Assembly: GCA_937958185.1 (NCBI GenBank)
Contig: CALFFN010000037.1
Coordinates: 1 to 64,000 of the forward strand
DNA: 64,000 nucleotides
DNA from: an uncultured Neglectibacter sp.
GTDB taxonomy: Bacteria; Bacillota; Clostridia; Oscillospirales; Acutalibacteraceae
Direction of reading: 5' to 3'
Position 1 is the stretch's first letter. Each line of letters begins with the position of its first letter. Under the pieces are notes generated by a model. The model did no database searches. It was not told the DNA's origin and saw only the letters and a list, made by a program, of their open reading frames with translations. Positions 23,615-30,754 of the stretch are shown in pieces. Both the position numbers and the translations under genes were made by a program.

Positions 23615-24670
23615 TTATTTCAGCAGGGCTTCTATTTCTGCCTGCACGGCTGCCGGGGTGGGGATCATACCGCCGGTACGCCCATAGAAGCTGACGGGGA
23701 TCTTGCATTCCACAGCCAGCTTTACATCGTCCACCATCTGCCCCATGCTCATTTCCACCACCAGCATCTGCTTTGTGTGGGCGGCAGCTTTCTTCAGGGT
23801 GTCCACCGGGAAGGGCCACAGGGTGATGGGACGGATCAGACCTACCTTTTTCCCCTGCTCCCGCATTTTATTCACAGCGCTTCTTGCCACACGGGCAGAC
23901 GCACCGTATGCCACAACGATCAGCTCGGCGTCCTCGGTGAGGTATTCCTCCGCCCGCTGCTCGTTCTTTTCGATGATCTCATATCTCTTGTACCGCTCGA
24001 CCACCAGGCTTTCCAGCTTTTCCGGGGTCAGGTACAGGGAATTGATGATGTTGTGCTCCCGCTTGTTTTCGTGCCCGCAGGCAGCCCAGGGCTTTTCCAC
24101 GGGAGCCTTTGCGCCCTCCTCCGGCAGGGTGACGGGTTCCATCATCTGCCCCAGCATACCGTCCGCCAGAATCATGGAGGGCATACGGTATTTGTCTGCC
24201 AGATCAAAGGCGTCGGAAACCAGATCTACCATTTCCTGCACAGTGGAGGGGGCGAACACCAGGATCTGGTAGTCGCCGTGCCCCCCTGCCTTTGTCGCCT
24301 GCCAGTAGTCCGACTGAGAGGGCTGAATGCCGCCCAAGCCGGGACCGCCGCGCTGGACGTTGATGATCAGCGCCGGCAGGTCGGAGCCTGCCATATAGGA
24401 TATCCCCTCGCTTTTCAGGCTGACGCCGGGAGAAGACGAGGACGTCATGGCGCGGATACCGGCAGCGGACGCCCCCAGCACCATGTTGATGGCGGCGATC
24501 TCCGATTCCGCCTGCAAATATGTACCGCCGACCTTGGGCATGCGCTTCGCCATATAGGCGGCAAGCTCTGTCTGGGGGGTGATGGGATAGCCGAAGAAGT
24601 GGTGGCAGCCCGCGCGGATCGCGGCTTCCGCCAGGGCTTCGTTGCCCTTCATCAAAACTTTTTCTGACAT
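23615..24670 (-). CDS. 2-oxoacid:ferredoxin oxidoreductase, alpha subunit (KorA/VorB type)
   Basis: 351-residue alpha subunit starting MSEKVLMKGNEALAEAA, followed by FFGYPITPQTELA, QAESEIAAINMVLGA, SSSSPGVSLKSEG and RGGPGLGGIQPSQSD. These stretches are what databases usually label VorB (3-methyl-2-oxobutanoate) or KorA (2-oxoglutarate) in Clostridia. The ATG at 24670 follows GGAAAGGAAG; the in-frame start at 24697 lacks a site. Confidence 0.93.
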   Translation of the reverse strand: MSEKVLMKGNEALAEAAIRAGCHHFFGYPITPQTELAAYMAKRMPKVGGTYLQAESEIAAINMVLGASAAGIRAMTSSSSPGVSLKSEGISYMAGSDLPALIINVQRGGPGLGGIQPSQSDYWQATKAGGHGDYQILVFAPSTVQEMVDLVSDAFDLADKYRMPSMILADGMLGQMMEPVTLPEEGAKAPVEKPWAACGHENKREHNIINSLYLTPEKLESLVVERYKRYEIIEKNEQRAEEYLTEDAELIVVAYGASARVARSAVNKMREQGKKVGLIRPITLWPFPVDTLKKAAAHTKQMLVVEMSMGQMVDDVKLAVECKIPVSFYGRTGGMIPTPAAVQAEIEALLK

Positions 24671-24759
24671 GTTGTCGCTTCCTTTCCATGGAACCATTTT
24701 TCCTGTAAAGCTTTCTGCTGAAAAGAGTAAAGCACTGTGTTTTGCAGCTTTTTTACCAA

Positions 24760-24783
24760 CCGGAGCGTTTGGGCAGGCTCCGG
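24760..24783. repeat. Inverted repeat between ferredoxin and alpha-subunit genes
   Basis: CCGGAGC (24760-24766) pairs with GCTCCGG (24777-24783) in the 159-bp gap. There is no T-run, so it may modulate processing or expression ratio rather than terminate. Confidence 0.35.
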
Positions 24784-24829
24784 CGTTCGGGAAAAAGCAA
24801 AATCCCGGGAGGACAAAAGGGCGCCCCCT

Positions 24830-25039
24830 TCAATCCTTTTCTACCGTGATAGCGGTATCGGGGCACATGGTGGCGCAGGCTGCGCAGCCAACGCATTTTT
24901 CAGGCTGCATCAGCCTTGCCGGGTGATATCCCTTTGCGTTCAATACGTCCCTGCAAAGCGCCATCAAATGCAGCGGGCACGCGTTCACACACATGGAACA
25001 GCCCTTGCAGACCGTTTCATCGACGATGATCTTCGCCAT
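24830..25039 (-). CDS. 2x[4Fe-4S] ferredoxin-type delta subunit
   Basis: A 69-residue protein with two CxxCxxCxxxCP sites (CKGCSMCVNACP and CVGCAACATMCP), the electron-carrying delta subunit of the 2-oxoacid oxidoreductase. It is second in the operon, after the ParA-like gene and before alpha. Confidence 0.92.
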   Translation of the reverse strand: MAKIIVDETVCKGCSMCVNACPLHLMALCRDVLNAKGYHPARLMQPEKCVGCAACATMCPDTAITVEKD

Positions 25040-25113
25040 ATTTTTTCCTCCTTTGCTGAGTGCGGTTTTTTATTTATATGGGGAAACTATCCAAACGATA
25101 GCTGCCGACCGAT

Positions 25114-25800
25114 TCACATATTATGTTCTTCTTCCCAGAAAAATTTTACCAGGCGCCGGAGCTTATAAAAGCCCTCGGGCAGCTCTTTTTCTGCGGGCAG
25201 GGCAAAATCCGGCGCGGTAGAGCACAAAAGCGGCAAGCCTGTCAATTCCGCAGTTTTTTCCGCAAAGGGCAGCGCCTCCTGCAGCGTATCCCAGACAGTC
25301 TCCACGCCCAGGTGGGAATTGTTCACGATGCCGGTCGCTTTCAGCCGGGAGGCTGCCTCGATCTCCCGCAGAAGCGCCGCCGCTTCCTCCGGCGTCTGGG
25401 ACAGCGCCCGGTAACGGTTGATGACGTAAAGCATCTCATAACCCGCCGCTTCCAGCCTGTCGTGGAGCCCGCCCAGCGCGGTCACGCCGGCGTCGTCCCC
25501 TCCGGCGTCGATGAGCACCGTACCGCTGTCTTTCTCAAAAACAGCGGCGATCTCCGGCGGCAGGGTAGGCGTATCCAGCGTGGTCCCGGCAAACACCGGG
25601 GAGATCAGTCGAACGCCCTTTTCCGCCAGCAGCGCCCCGTATTCCGAAGAACGGAAATAGGGGTTCACGATATCCATATCCACCACTGTGACCCTGCGCC
25701 CGCTTTCCGCCGCCTGCAGCGCCAGGTTCAGGGTGAGGTTGGTCTTGCCGCAGCCGTAGTGCCCGCAGACCACAGTGATCTTGTTGTCTTTTATGTTCAT
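25114..25800 (-). CDS. ParA/MinD-like P-loop ATPase heading the oxidoreductase operon
   Basis: 228 residues with a deviant Walker A loop GHYGCGKTNLT at about 13-23, the strand VDMDIVNPYFR and VLIDAGGDD as Walker B. This is the SIMIBI class that includes MinD, NifH-like and Fe-S scaffold ATPases. It opens the operon directly behind a promoter. Genes of this kind are often found beside 2-oxoacid oxidoreductase genes in Clostridia. A role in Fe-S cluster delivery to the complex is a guess; no CxxC scaffold pair is evident. Confidence 0.75.
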   Translation of the reverse strand: MNIKDNKITVVCGHYGCGKTNLTLNLALQAAESGRRVTVVDMDIVNPYFRSSEYGALLAEKGVRLISPVFAGTTLDTPTLPPEIAAVFEKDSGTVLIDAGGDDAGVTALGGLHDRLEAAGYEMLYVINRYRALSQTPEEAAALLREIEAASRLKATGIVNNSHLGVETVWDTLQEALPFAEKTAELTGLPLLCSTAPDFALPAEKELPEGFYKLRRLVKFFWEEEHNM

Positions 25801-25832
25801 ATGGCTTTTCCTTTATGTGATATCTGGTTTCC

Positions 25833-25861
25833 AGTATAGCACAAACAGGGGCGCGATTCAA
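25833..25861 (-). promoter_or_regulatory. Promoter of the 2-oxoacid oxidoreductase operon
   Basis: Minus strand TTGAAT (25856-25861), 17-bp spacer, TATACT (25833-25838), ending about 33 nt before the ATPase start. Confidence 0.7.
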
Positions 25862-26097
25862 CAAAAAGCGGCGCTTTCCGCTGGCAAAATCCGGCAGGGA
25901 GAAAGGTTCTCGGCAATTTCCACAATTTGTTCAAGGCGAGTTCACAGATTCCTTACGAAAATTTCAAAAACTGCTTATTGCTTTGTCACAATTTCGGGGT
26001 ATGCTAACAGCATAGAAAGTGAGGTGACTGCCGAAAGCATACAGAAATTCGGAAATTTTCGGATACATACTGCCTTTATTTTCTTTATACTGTCCTT

Positions 26098-26195
26098 CTA
26101 TCGGGCGGCGGGCGACGACAGTCGGCGCAGATGCCAACACCCGATAGATGCGGCAGACCAAAAATTCTCGCCCCTGCATCCTTTGTGCAGGGGCG
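26098..26195. other. Structured intergenic segment upstream of spoIVB
   Basis: In the 544-bp gene-free gap (25801-26344), TATCGGG and CCCGATA close a loop near 26099-26149. A 9-bp hairpin GCCCCTGCA/TGCAGGGGC follows at 26171-26195. No known riboswitch motif was recognised. The rest of the gap is AT-rich and shows nothing I can name apart from the operon promoter. Confidence 0.35.
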
Positions 26196-26344
26196 TTATT
26201 AGTTGCCAAAATAATTTCGAGACCGGGTGGCAAAGTAAAATCGGGACGGAAAACGAACCTGTTTTCAATCTGCGCCCCGAAAAGAGATGAAGTGTTATCA
26301 AGCGTTTACAATGGAATCAAAAATCTTTTTGTAAAGCCGTTCGT

Positions 26345-27493
26345 ATGTTTTCCCTGAGCGTGGGCGCTACCGCCCTGTGTATGCTGACTTCCCTGAGCTT
26401 TTTGGACCTGCCGGAAAAGCAGGCGGCTCCGGCGGCGGTAGAAGCTTCCCTGTTTAACGGCAGAAGCTCCTACGAAACGGCGGCTCCCGCAGAAATGCCG
26501 ATGGAAAACGCCGCGCAAACGGCTGCTTTCCCTGAAACCTCCATGATCCCTTTGGGAAGCGCATTCGGCATCAAGCTGTTTACAGACGGTGTTATTGTTG
26601 CCTCCCTTTCCGATATTTATACGGAAAACGGCGTGCGCTGCCCAGCAGCGGAAGCAGGCGTGAAGCCGGGCGATTATCTGCTGGAGGCAAACGGCGCCCC
26701 TATTACGGGGAACGCCGCGCTGGCGCAGTGTATCGGCAGCAGCGCCGGGCAGCCCGTCTCCTTAAAGATCCGCCGCGGTGACAAAATTCTGGAGCTTTCC
26801 GTATCGCCCGTGTTCGGAGAAGGAGCCTTCAAAACGGGCATGTGGGTGCGGGACAGCGCGGCGGGCATTGGCACGCTGACCTTTTATGACCCGGCTTCCG
26901 GCAGCTTTGCCGGATTGGGGCATGGCATTTGCGATATGGACGCGGGCGGCATCATGTCCCTGAAAAGCGGAGAGCCCGCGCCCATTGAGCTTTGCGGCAT
27001 TTTGAAGGGAGAAGCCGACCACCCCGGGCAGCTCCGGGGATATTTTTCCTCCGACGAACCCATGGGGCAGCTTCTCGCCAACAATGAGACCGGCGTGTAC
27101 GGCACGCTGAGCGCGCCTCCCGCCGGAAAGGCGGTGGAGGTCCTGCCCAGGGAAGAAGTGGTATGCGGCAAGGTAAAGCTCCTCACTTCCCTGGACGGGA
27201 GCGGTCCCCATTATTATGACGCGGAGATCCAGCGGGTCAGCGCGGCAAACCAGCACACAAAAAATTTGATCCTCAAAATTACCGACCCCCGGCTGATCGA
27301 GCTTACCGGCGGAATTGTACAGGGCATGAGCGGCTCGCCTATCTTTCAAAACGGCAAGCTGGCAGGCGCTGTGACCCACGTGTTCACCGATGACCCCACC
27401 ATGGGCTATGGCATTTTCGCCCAGACAATGGTGGAGCAATGCCGGCAGACGGCAGAGAGCGCACACGAACAGGAATTGTCACTGGCCTCCTGA
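26345..27493 (+). CDS. spoIVB: SpoIVB peptidase (sporulation signalling serine protease)
   Basis: In sporulating Firmicutes SpoIVB is secreted from the forespore and cleaves SpoIVFA to switch on sigma-K processing. The 382-residue frame has an N-terminal hydrophobic anchor, a PDZ domain (about 75-150, AGVKPGDYLLEANG), and an S55 protease domain with GLGHGICDMD (catalytic His) and GMSGSPIFQNGK (catalytic Ser). It precedes spo0A, the classical order. The listed ATG has no ribosome site. The frame stays open upstream, giving a basic N-terminal stretch, and meets a TGA just after an ATG at 26287 in another frame; a one-base difference there would restore a normal start. Confidence 0.93.
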   Translation: MFSLSVGATALCMLTSLSFLDLPEKQAAPAAVEASLFNGRSSYETAAPAEMPMENAAQTAAFPETSMIPLGSAFGIKLFTDGVIVASLSDIYTENGVRCPAAEAGVKPGDYLLEANGAPITGNAALAQCIGSSAGQPVSLKIRRGDKILELSVSPVFGEGAFKTGMWVRDSAAGIGTLTFYDPASGSFAGLGHGICDMDAGGIMSLKSGEPAPIELCGILKGEADHPGQLRGYFSSDEPMGQLLANNETGVYGTLSAPPAGKAVEVLPREEVVCGKVKLLTSLDGSGPHYYDAEIQRVSAANQHTKNLILKITDPRLIELTGGIVQGMSGSPIFQNGKLAGAVTHVFTDDPTMGYGIFAQTMVEQCRQTAESAHEQELSLAS

Positions 27494-27510
27494 ACCCCAG
27501 AAAATGCCGA

Positions 27511-27552
27511 AAGCCGTTCCGAATTATTTCGGAGCGGCTTTTCTCTTTTTTC
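27511..27552 (+). terminator. spoIVB intrinsic terminator
   Basis: AAGCCGTTCCGA (27511-27522) pairs with TTCGGAGCGGCTT, then TTCTCTTTTTT. Confidence 0.8.
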
Positions 27553-27590
27553 ATATCTTTCCGGGACGCCCGACGGATAAAACCATCAAA

Positions 27591-27720
27591 GCCCCGGGAG
27601 TAAAATGCAGGCGTGAAAATACAGTTTTCGCATTTTTGCCAAAAAATTTTTCCGCTTCCTGTAGGAAACGCCTGTTCTGCAAAATTTGTACTCCCGGGCA
27701 GTAAAAAATTTTTTTAATTT
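27591..27720 (+). ncRNA. Candidate rod-shaped structured RNA upstream of spo0A
   Basis: CCCGGGAGTA (27593-27602) pairs with TACTCCCGGG (27689-27698). Inside, CAGGCGT (27608-27614) pairs with ACGCCTG (27668-27674) and TACAG with CTGTA (27659-27663), giving one long interrupted stem about 110 nt in extent, followed by an A/T-rich tail with a run of T. It fills the spoIVB-spo0A gap ahead of the spo0A promoter. It may be a small RNA or a long terminator-like barrier. No known family was recognised. Confidence 0.4.
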
Positions 27721-27741
27721 GAAAACTGCCAAAATCTTGTA

Positions 27742-27748
27742 TGTCGAA
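27742..27748 (+). promoter_or_regulatory. Putative 0A box upstream of spo0A
   Basis: TGTCGAA, the core of the Spo0A binding consensus, lies about 90 bp before the spo0A -35. Autoregulation of spo0A is known in Bacillus. Confidence 0.4.
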
Positions 27749-27836
27749 AAATATCAGAACACTACATTCTCCACTTTTCAAGCAAATTTCGCTCTGATTC
27801 GGCAGGATATTTCCCCAATTTTTTCCTTTTTCCCCC

Positions 27837-27865
27837 TTGCGGTATCCCTCAAACTATAGTAAAAT
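27837..27865 (+). promoter_or_regulatory. spo0A promoter
   Basis: TTGCGG (27837-27842), 17-bp spacer, TAAAAT (27860-27865), about 45 nt before spo0A. Confidence 0.55.
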
Positions 27866-27912
27866 TCATTCACGCCGGACAAAATGCCGGAAAAAATAAA
27901 AGGAGGATTATC

Positions 27913-28677
27913 ATGGATAAAGAAATAAAAATCATGATAAGTTCAGAAGAGGGCGAATGGAACAGGGAGGTGATCCAGAAATTTTCCCAGCGAAAGGCAA
28001 GGGTCCTGTTCGTGGACCGAAACGGCACCGAATTGCTGGAAAAAATCAAGGAAGAGCGTCCGCAGATCGTCCTGATGGAGCTGTTTATGCCGGGTCTGGA
28101 CGCGATCGGCGTGATCCATGCCGTCTCGCAGGAAGCGCTTCCAGACAAGCCCATGTACATCGTAACAGCTTCCTACAGCACACCGCTGCTGGAGCGGGAG
28201 GTCGCCAGCGCCGGCGCGACTTATTTTGCGCTTTCTCCTTATGACAAGGAGCAGATGATCGACAGAATGTTTTCCCTGTACTCCATGCGGGGCAAGCACT
28301 TTGATTCAGAGCCGTACAACCCCACCCTGCGGGTGCAGGTAACAGAAATACTGCATCAGATCGGCGTACCTGCCCATATCAAGGGATACCATTATCTGCG
28401 GGATTCCATCATCATGGCGATCGAAAACCCCAATATTATCAACGCGGTGACGAAGCGGCTGTACCCCAGTGTGGCGGAGCAGTACAACACCACGAGTTCC
28501 CGGGTCGAACGCGCGATCCGCCACGCAATCGAAGTTGCGTGGGACCGGGGTGATGTAGACGTGCTGAACTCCTATTTCGGCTATACGATCCACAACACCC
28601 GCGGTAAACCCACAAACAGTGAATTTATTGCCATGATAGCTGACAAGCTTTGTCTCCAGATGGCAAGCGCCTCATGA
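27913..28677 (+). CDS. spo0A: Spo0A-like sporulation master regulator with degenerate receiver domain
   Basis: 254 residues. The C-terminal DNA-binding domain (about 138-250) is intact: GVPAHIKGY, and the recognition helix SRVERAIRHAIEVAW (196-210) is letter-perfect for Spo0A, so 0A-box binding is expected. The N-terminal receiver (1-122) keeps the fold but not the chemistry. The phospho-acceptor Asp56 is Glu56 (MELFMP), the acidic pair near residues 10-11 reads SSEE, and the conserved Lys of the K-P-F/Y motif is Ser108 (ALSPYD); Thr85 is kept. Glu can mimic phospho-Asp in some regulators. The protein may be constitutively active or ligand-controlled. RBS AAAGGAGGA precedes ATG. Confidence 0.93.
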   Translation: MDKEIKIMISSEEGEWNREVIQKFSQRKARVLFVDRNGTELLEKIKEERPQIVLMELFMPGLDAIGVIHAVSQEALPDKPMYIVTASYSTPLLEREVASAGATYFALSPYDKEQMIDRMFSLYSMRGKHFDSEPYNPTLRVQVTEILHQIGVPAHIKGYHYLRDSIIMAIENPNIINAVTKRLYPSVAEQYNTTSSRVERAIRHAIEVAWDRGDVDVLNSYFGYTIHNTRGKPTNSEFIAMIADKLCLQMASAS

Positions 28678-28711
28678 CAGCTTCAGTGTAGCACACCGAT
28701 TTGGTACATTT

Positions 28712-28718
28712 TGTCGAA
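28712..28718 (+). promoter_or_regulatory. Putative 0A box downstream of spo0A
   Basis: TTTTGTCGAAAT contains the TGTCGAA core, 35 bp after the spo0A stop, in a 304-bp gap that otherwise holds only a terminator and a dispersed repeat. Confidence 0.3.
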
Positions 28719-28783
28719 ATATGGCGAGAATCGCAGGTTCTTGTTAAAATTTTTTCCATTTCCTCTAAATATAGCGAAGAAAA

Positions 28784-28807
28784 AAGCCGGGGAGCGTTCC
28801 CCGGCTT
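28784..28807 (-). terminator. Terminator between spo0A and the ABC exporter
   Basis: AAGCCGGGGA-GCG-TTCCCCGGCTT. On the minus strand it runs into TTTTTTC, so it fits best as the exporter operon terminator, but it can also stop spo0A transcripts. Confidence 0.65.
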
Positions 28808-28887
28808 CCTCTTATATTTGGGAAAAATTGGTATAATGATTGCAAAGCTGCGGTCGGGTCTCCGGGCTTTTTCTTTGCACGAAGAAG

Positions 28888-28966
28888 CTTCACGATTGCC
28901 CATTCTCGCCTGCCGGCTCGGTCGGTTCGCACCAGCGTCCCGCCGGGACGCGCTCACCGCAGGTGT
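28888..28966. repeat. Dispersed hairpin repeat (family 2), exporter copy
   Basis: GCTTCACGATTGCCCA (shared with 5927-5942), then TCTCGCCTGCCGGCTC (shared with 3675-3690), then the hairpin GCGTCCC-GCC-GGGACGC, then ACCGCAGGTGT (shared with 5942-5952). Confidence 0.55.
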
Positions 28967-28981
28967 TCAAGTGGTGTACTT

Positions 28982-30751
28982 TCACTCCTCCACCTGGGCG
29001 GTGTAGAGCTGATAGTATTTGCCACGCTGGGAGAGCAGCTCCTCGTGGCTGCCCATTTCTCCAATTCCTTTGTCGGCAATGTACAGAATACGGTCGCAGT
29101 TCTTGATAGTGGACAGACGGTGGGCGATGATGAAGGAGGTGCGCCCCTTGAGCAGCGCCTGCAAGCCCTCCTGCAGCAGCCGTTCCGTTTTTGCGTCTAT
29201 GGAAGAGGTCGCTTCGTCCAGCACCAGGATCTTCGGGTCGGAAAGCAGGGTCCTGGCAAATGCCACCAGCTGCTTCTGCCCCTGGGAAAGCCGGGAGCCG
29301 CGCTCGTTGACCTGGGTATAGTAGCCGTCCTCCATCTGGCTGATAAACTCATGGGCGCACACTGTCTTGGCGGCGGCAATGACCTCCTCGTCGGTGGCGT
29401 CCAGTCTGCCGTAACGGATATTGTCCATGATGGTGCCGGAGAAGATAAAGCTGTCCTGCAGCATAATGCCCATCTGGGAGCGCAGGGAGTGCAGCGTTAC
29501 CTTGGAGATGTCGTTGCCGTCCAGCTCCACCCTGCCCCCGTTGATGTTGTAGAACCGGGACAGCAGGCTGACCACGGTGGTCTTGCCCGCGCCGGTAGGT
29601 CCTACCAGCGCGATGGATTCGCCGGGCTTGACCTCCAGATCGAAATGCTCCAGCACGTTGACCGAGCCGTCATAGGAGAAGGTCACATCGTCGAACTTGA
29701 CGGCGCCGGTAATGGGCGGCAGCTCCACGGCGCCGGGGGCGTCGTCCACGGTAACAGGTTCGTCCATCATCTCGAAGATACGCTCCAGATACGCCACGGC
29801 ATTGATAAAGGTATTGTAGAGGTTCGACAGGCTCAGAATGGGCTGCCAGAACCGCCACGCATAAGAAGCCAGCGCGATCAGCGTACCGATCTGCACGGCG
29901 GGACCCAGCAGCATAAGACCTGTCAGGTACATGGCGCCCACCACCCAGGTGGAAATGTTGTCCACGGAAAGCCAGATCAGGTTGGAGGTGTACTGGGCCT
30001 TCATCCAGGTGCGGACGCAGTTTTTGTTCAGCCTGTCGTATATCTCCGCGTTTTCCTCTTCCCTGGTGAACGCCTGGGTGATCTTCATGCCGTCCAGGCT
30101 TTCGTGAAGGTATGCGTTCAGGTTGGAGTTCTTATTGGAATTGTCCTGCCATGCCCGGCGCTGGGCGGGCTTTACCAGCAGCACCACCACCAGCAGGAGC
30201 GGCACCCCCGCCATGACCACAAGCGACAGTCTCACATCACAGAGCAGCATGAAAATGGCAATGAGGATCAGGTTGAATATTTCCAGCACAAAATTGATAA
30301 TGCCGTTGGACAGCGCGTCGGACACGCTGTTGATGTAATTGATGACACGGGTCAGTATCTTGCCGTGGGGGCGGTCATCGTAAAACTGGAAGGGCAGCTT
30401 CTGCAAATGCTCAAACAGGTCCTTCCGAATGTCGTAAATGATCTCCTGCCCTACCTCGATCATGTATTTGGAGCGCACCCTGGAAAACAGTACGGACACC
30501 AGAATGGCACAGAGCATGGCGGCGGCAAGAAGCGCAAGCTCCCCATAGTCCCTGTTGGGAACGGACACGTTGATGCTTCGCTGGACGAGCAGGGGTCCTA
30601 CCAGCGCCGCGGCGGCGGAAATGGCAGAATACAGCAGGGCGAGGATCATCTTTTTCTTGTGCCGCCCGATATAGGTCCCTGCCCGCAGCAGGTGCTTGAT
30701 ATTAAACGGGGTCTCAAGATTTTCGTCTACATCGAATCTGTTTCTTGCCAT
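28982..30751 (-). CDS. ABC exporter half-transporter with canonical ATPase site
   Basis: 589 residues: an N-terminal six-helix exporter membrane domain (about 40-330) and a C-terminal nucleotide-binding domain with Walker A GPTGAGKTT, signature RLSQGQKQL, Walker B ILVLDEATSSID and a switch His (AHRLS). It starts 3 bp after its partner's stop, so the two probably form a heterodimeric exporter like BmrCD or TM287/288. Substrate unknown; drugs, lipids and peptides are all possible. Confidence 0.9.
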   Translation of the reverse strand: MARNRFDVDENLETPFNIKHLLRAGTYIGRHKKKMILALLYSAISAAAALVGPLLVQRSINVSVPNRDYGELALLAAAMLCAILVSVLFSRVRSKYMIEVGQEIIYDIRKDLFEHLQKLPFQFYDDRPHGKILTRVINYINSVSDALSNGIINFVLEIFNLILIAIFMLLCDVRLSLVVMAGVPLLLVVVLLVKPAQRRAWQDNSNKNSNLNAYLHESLDGMKITQAFTREEENAEIYDRLNKNCVRTWMKAQYTSNLIWLSVDNISTWVVGAMYLTGLMLLGPAVQIGTLIALASYAWRFWQPILSLSNLYNTFINAVAYLERIFEMMDEPVTVDDAPGAVELPPITGAVKFDDVTFSYDGSVNVLEHFDLEVKPGESIALVGPTGAGKTTVVSLLSRFYNINGGRVELDGNDISKVTLHSLRSQMGIMLQDSFIFSGTIMDNIRYGRLDATDEEVIAAAKTVCAHEFISQMEDGYYTQVNERGSRLSQGQKQLVAFARTLLSDPKILVLDEATSSIDAKTERLLQEGLQALLKGRTSFIIAHRLSTIKNCDRILYIADKGIGEMGSHEELLSQRGKYYQLYTAQVEE

Positions 30752-30754
30752 CTG

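Noticed and set aside
24777..24829. Terminator splitting the ferredoxin gene from the alpha-subunit gene
   Set aside because: The 7-bp inverted repeat has no T-run on the minus strand, and the genes belong to one complex.
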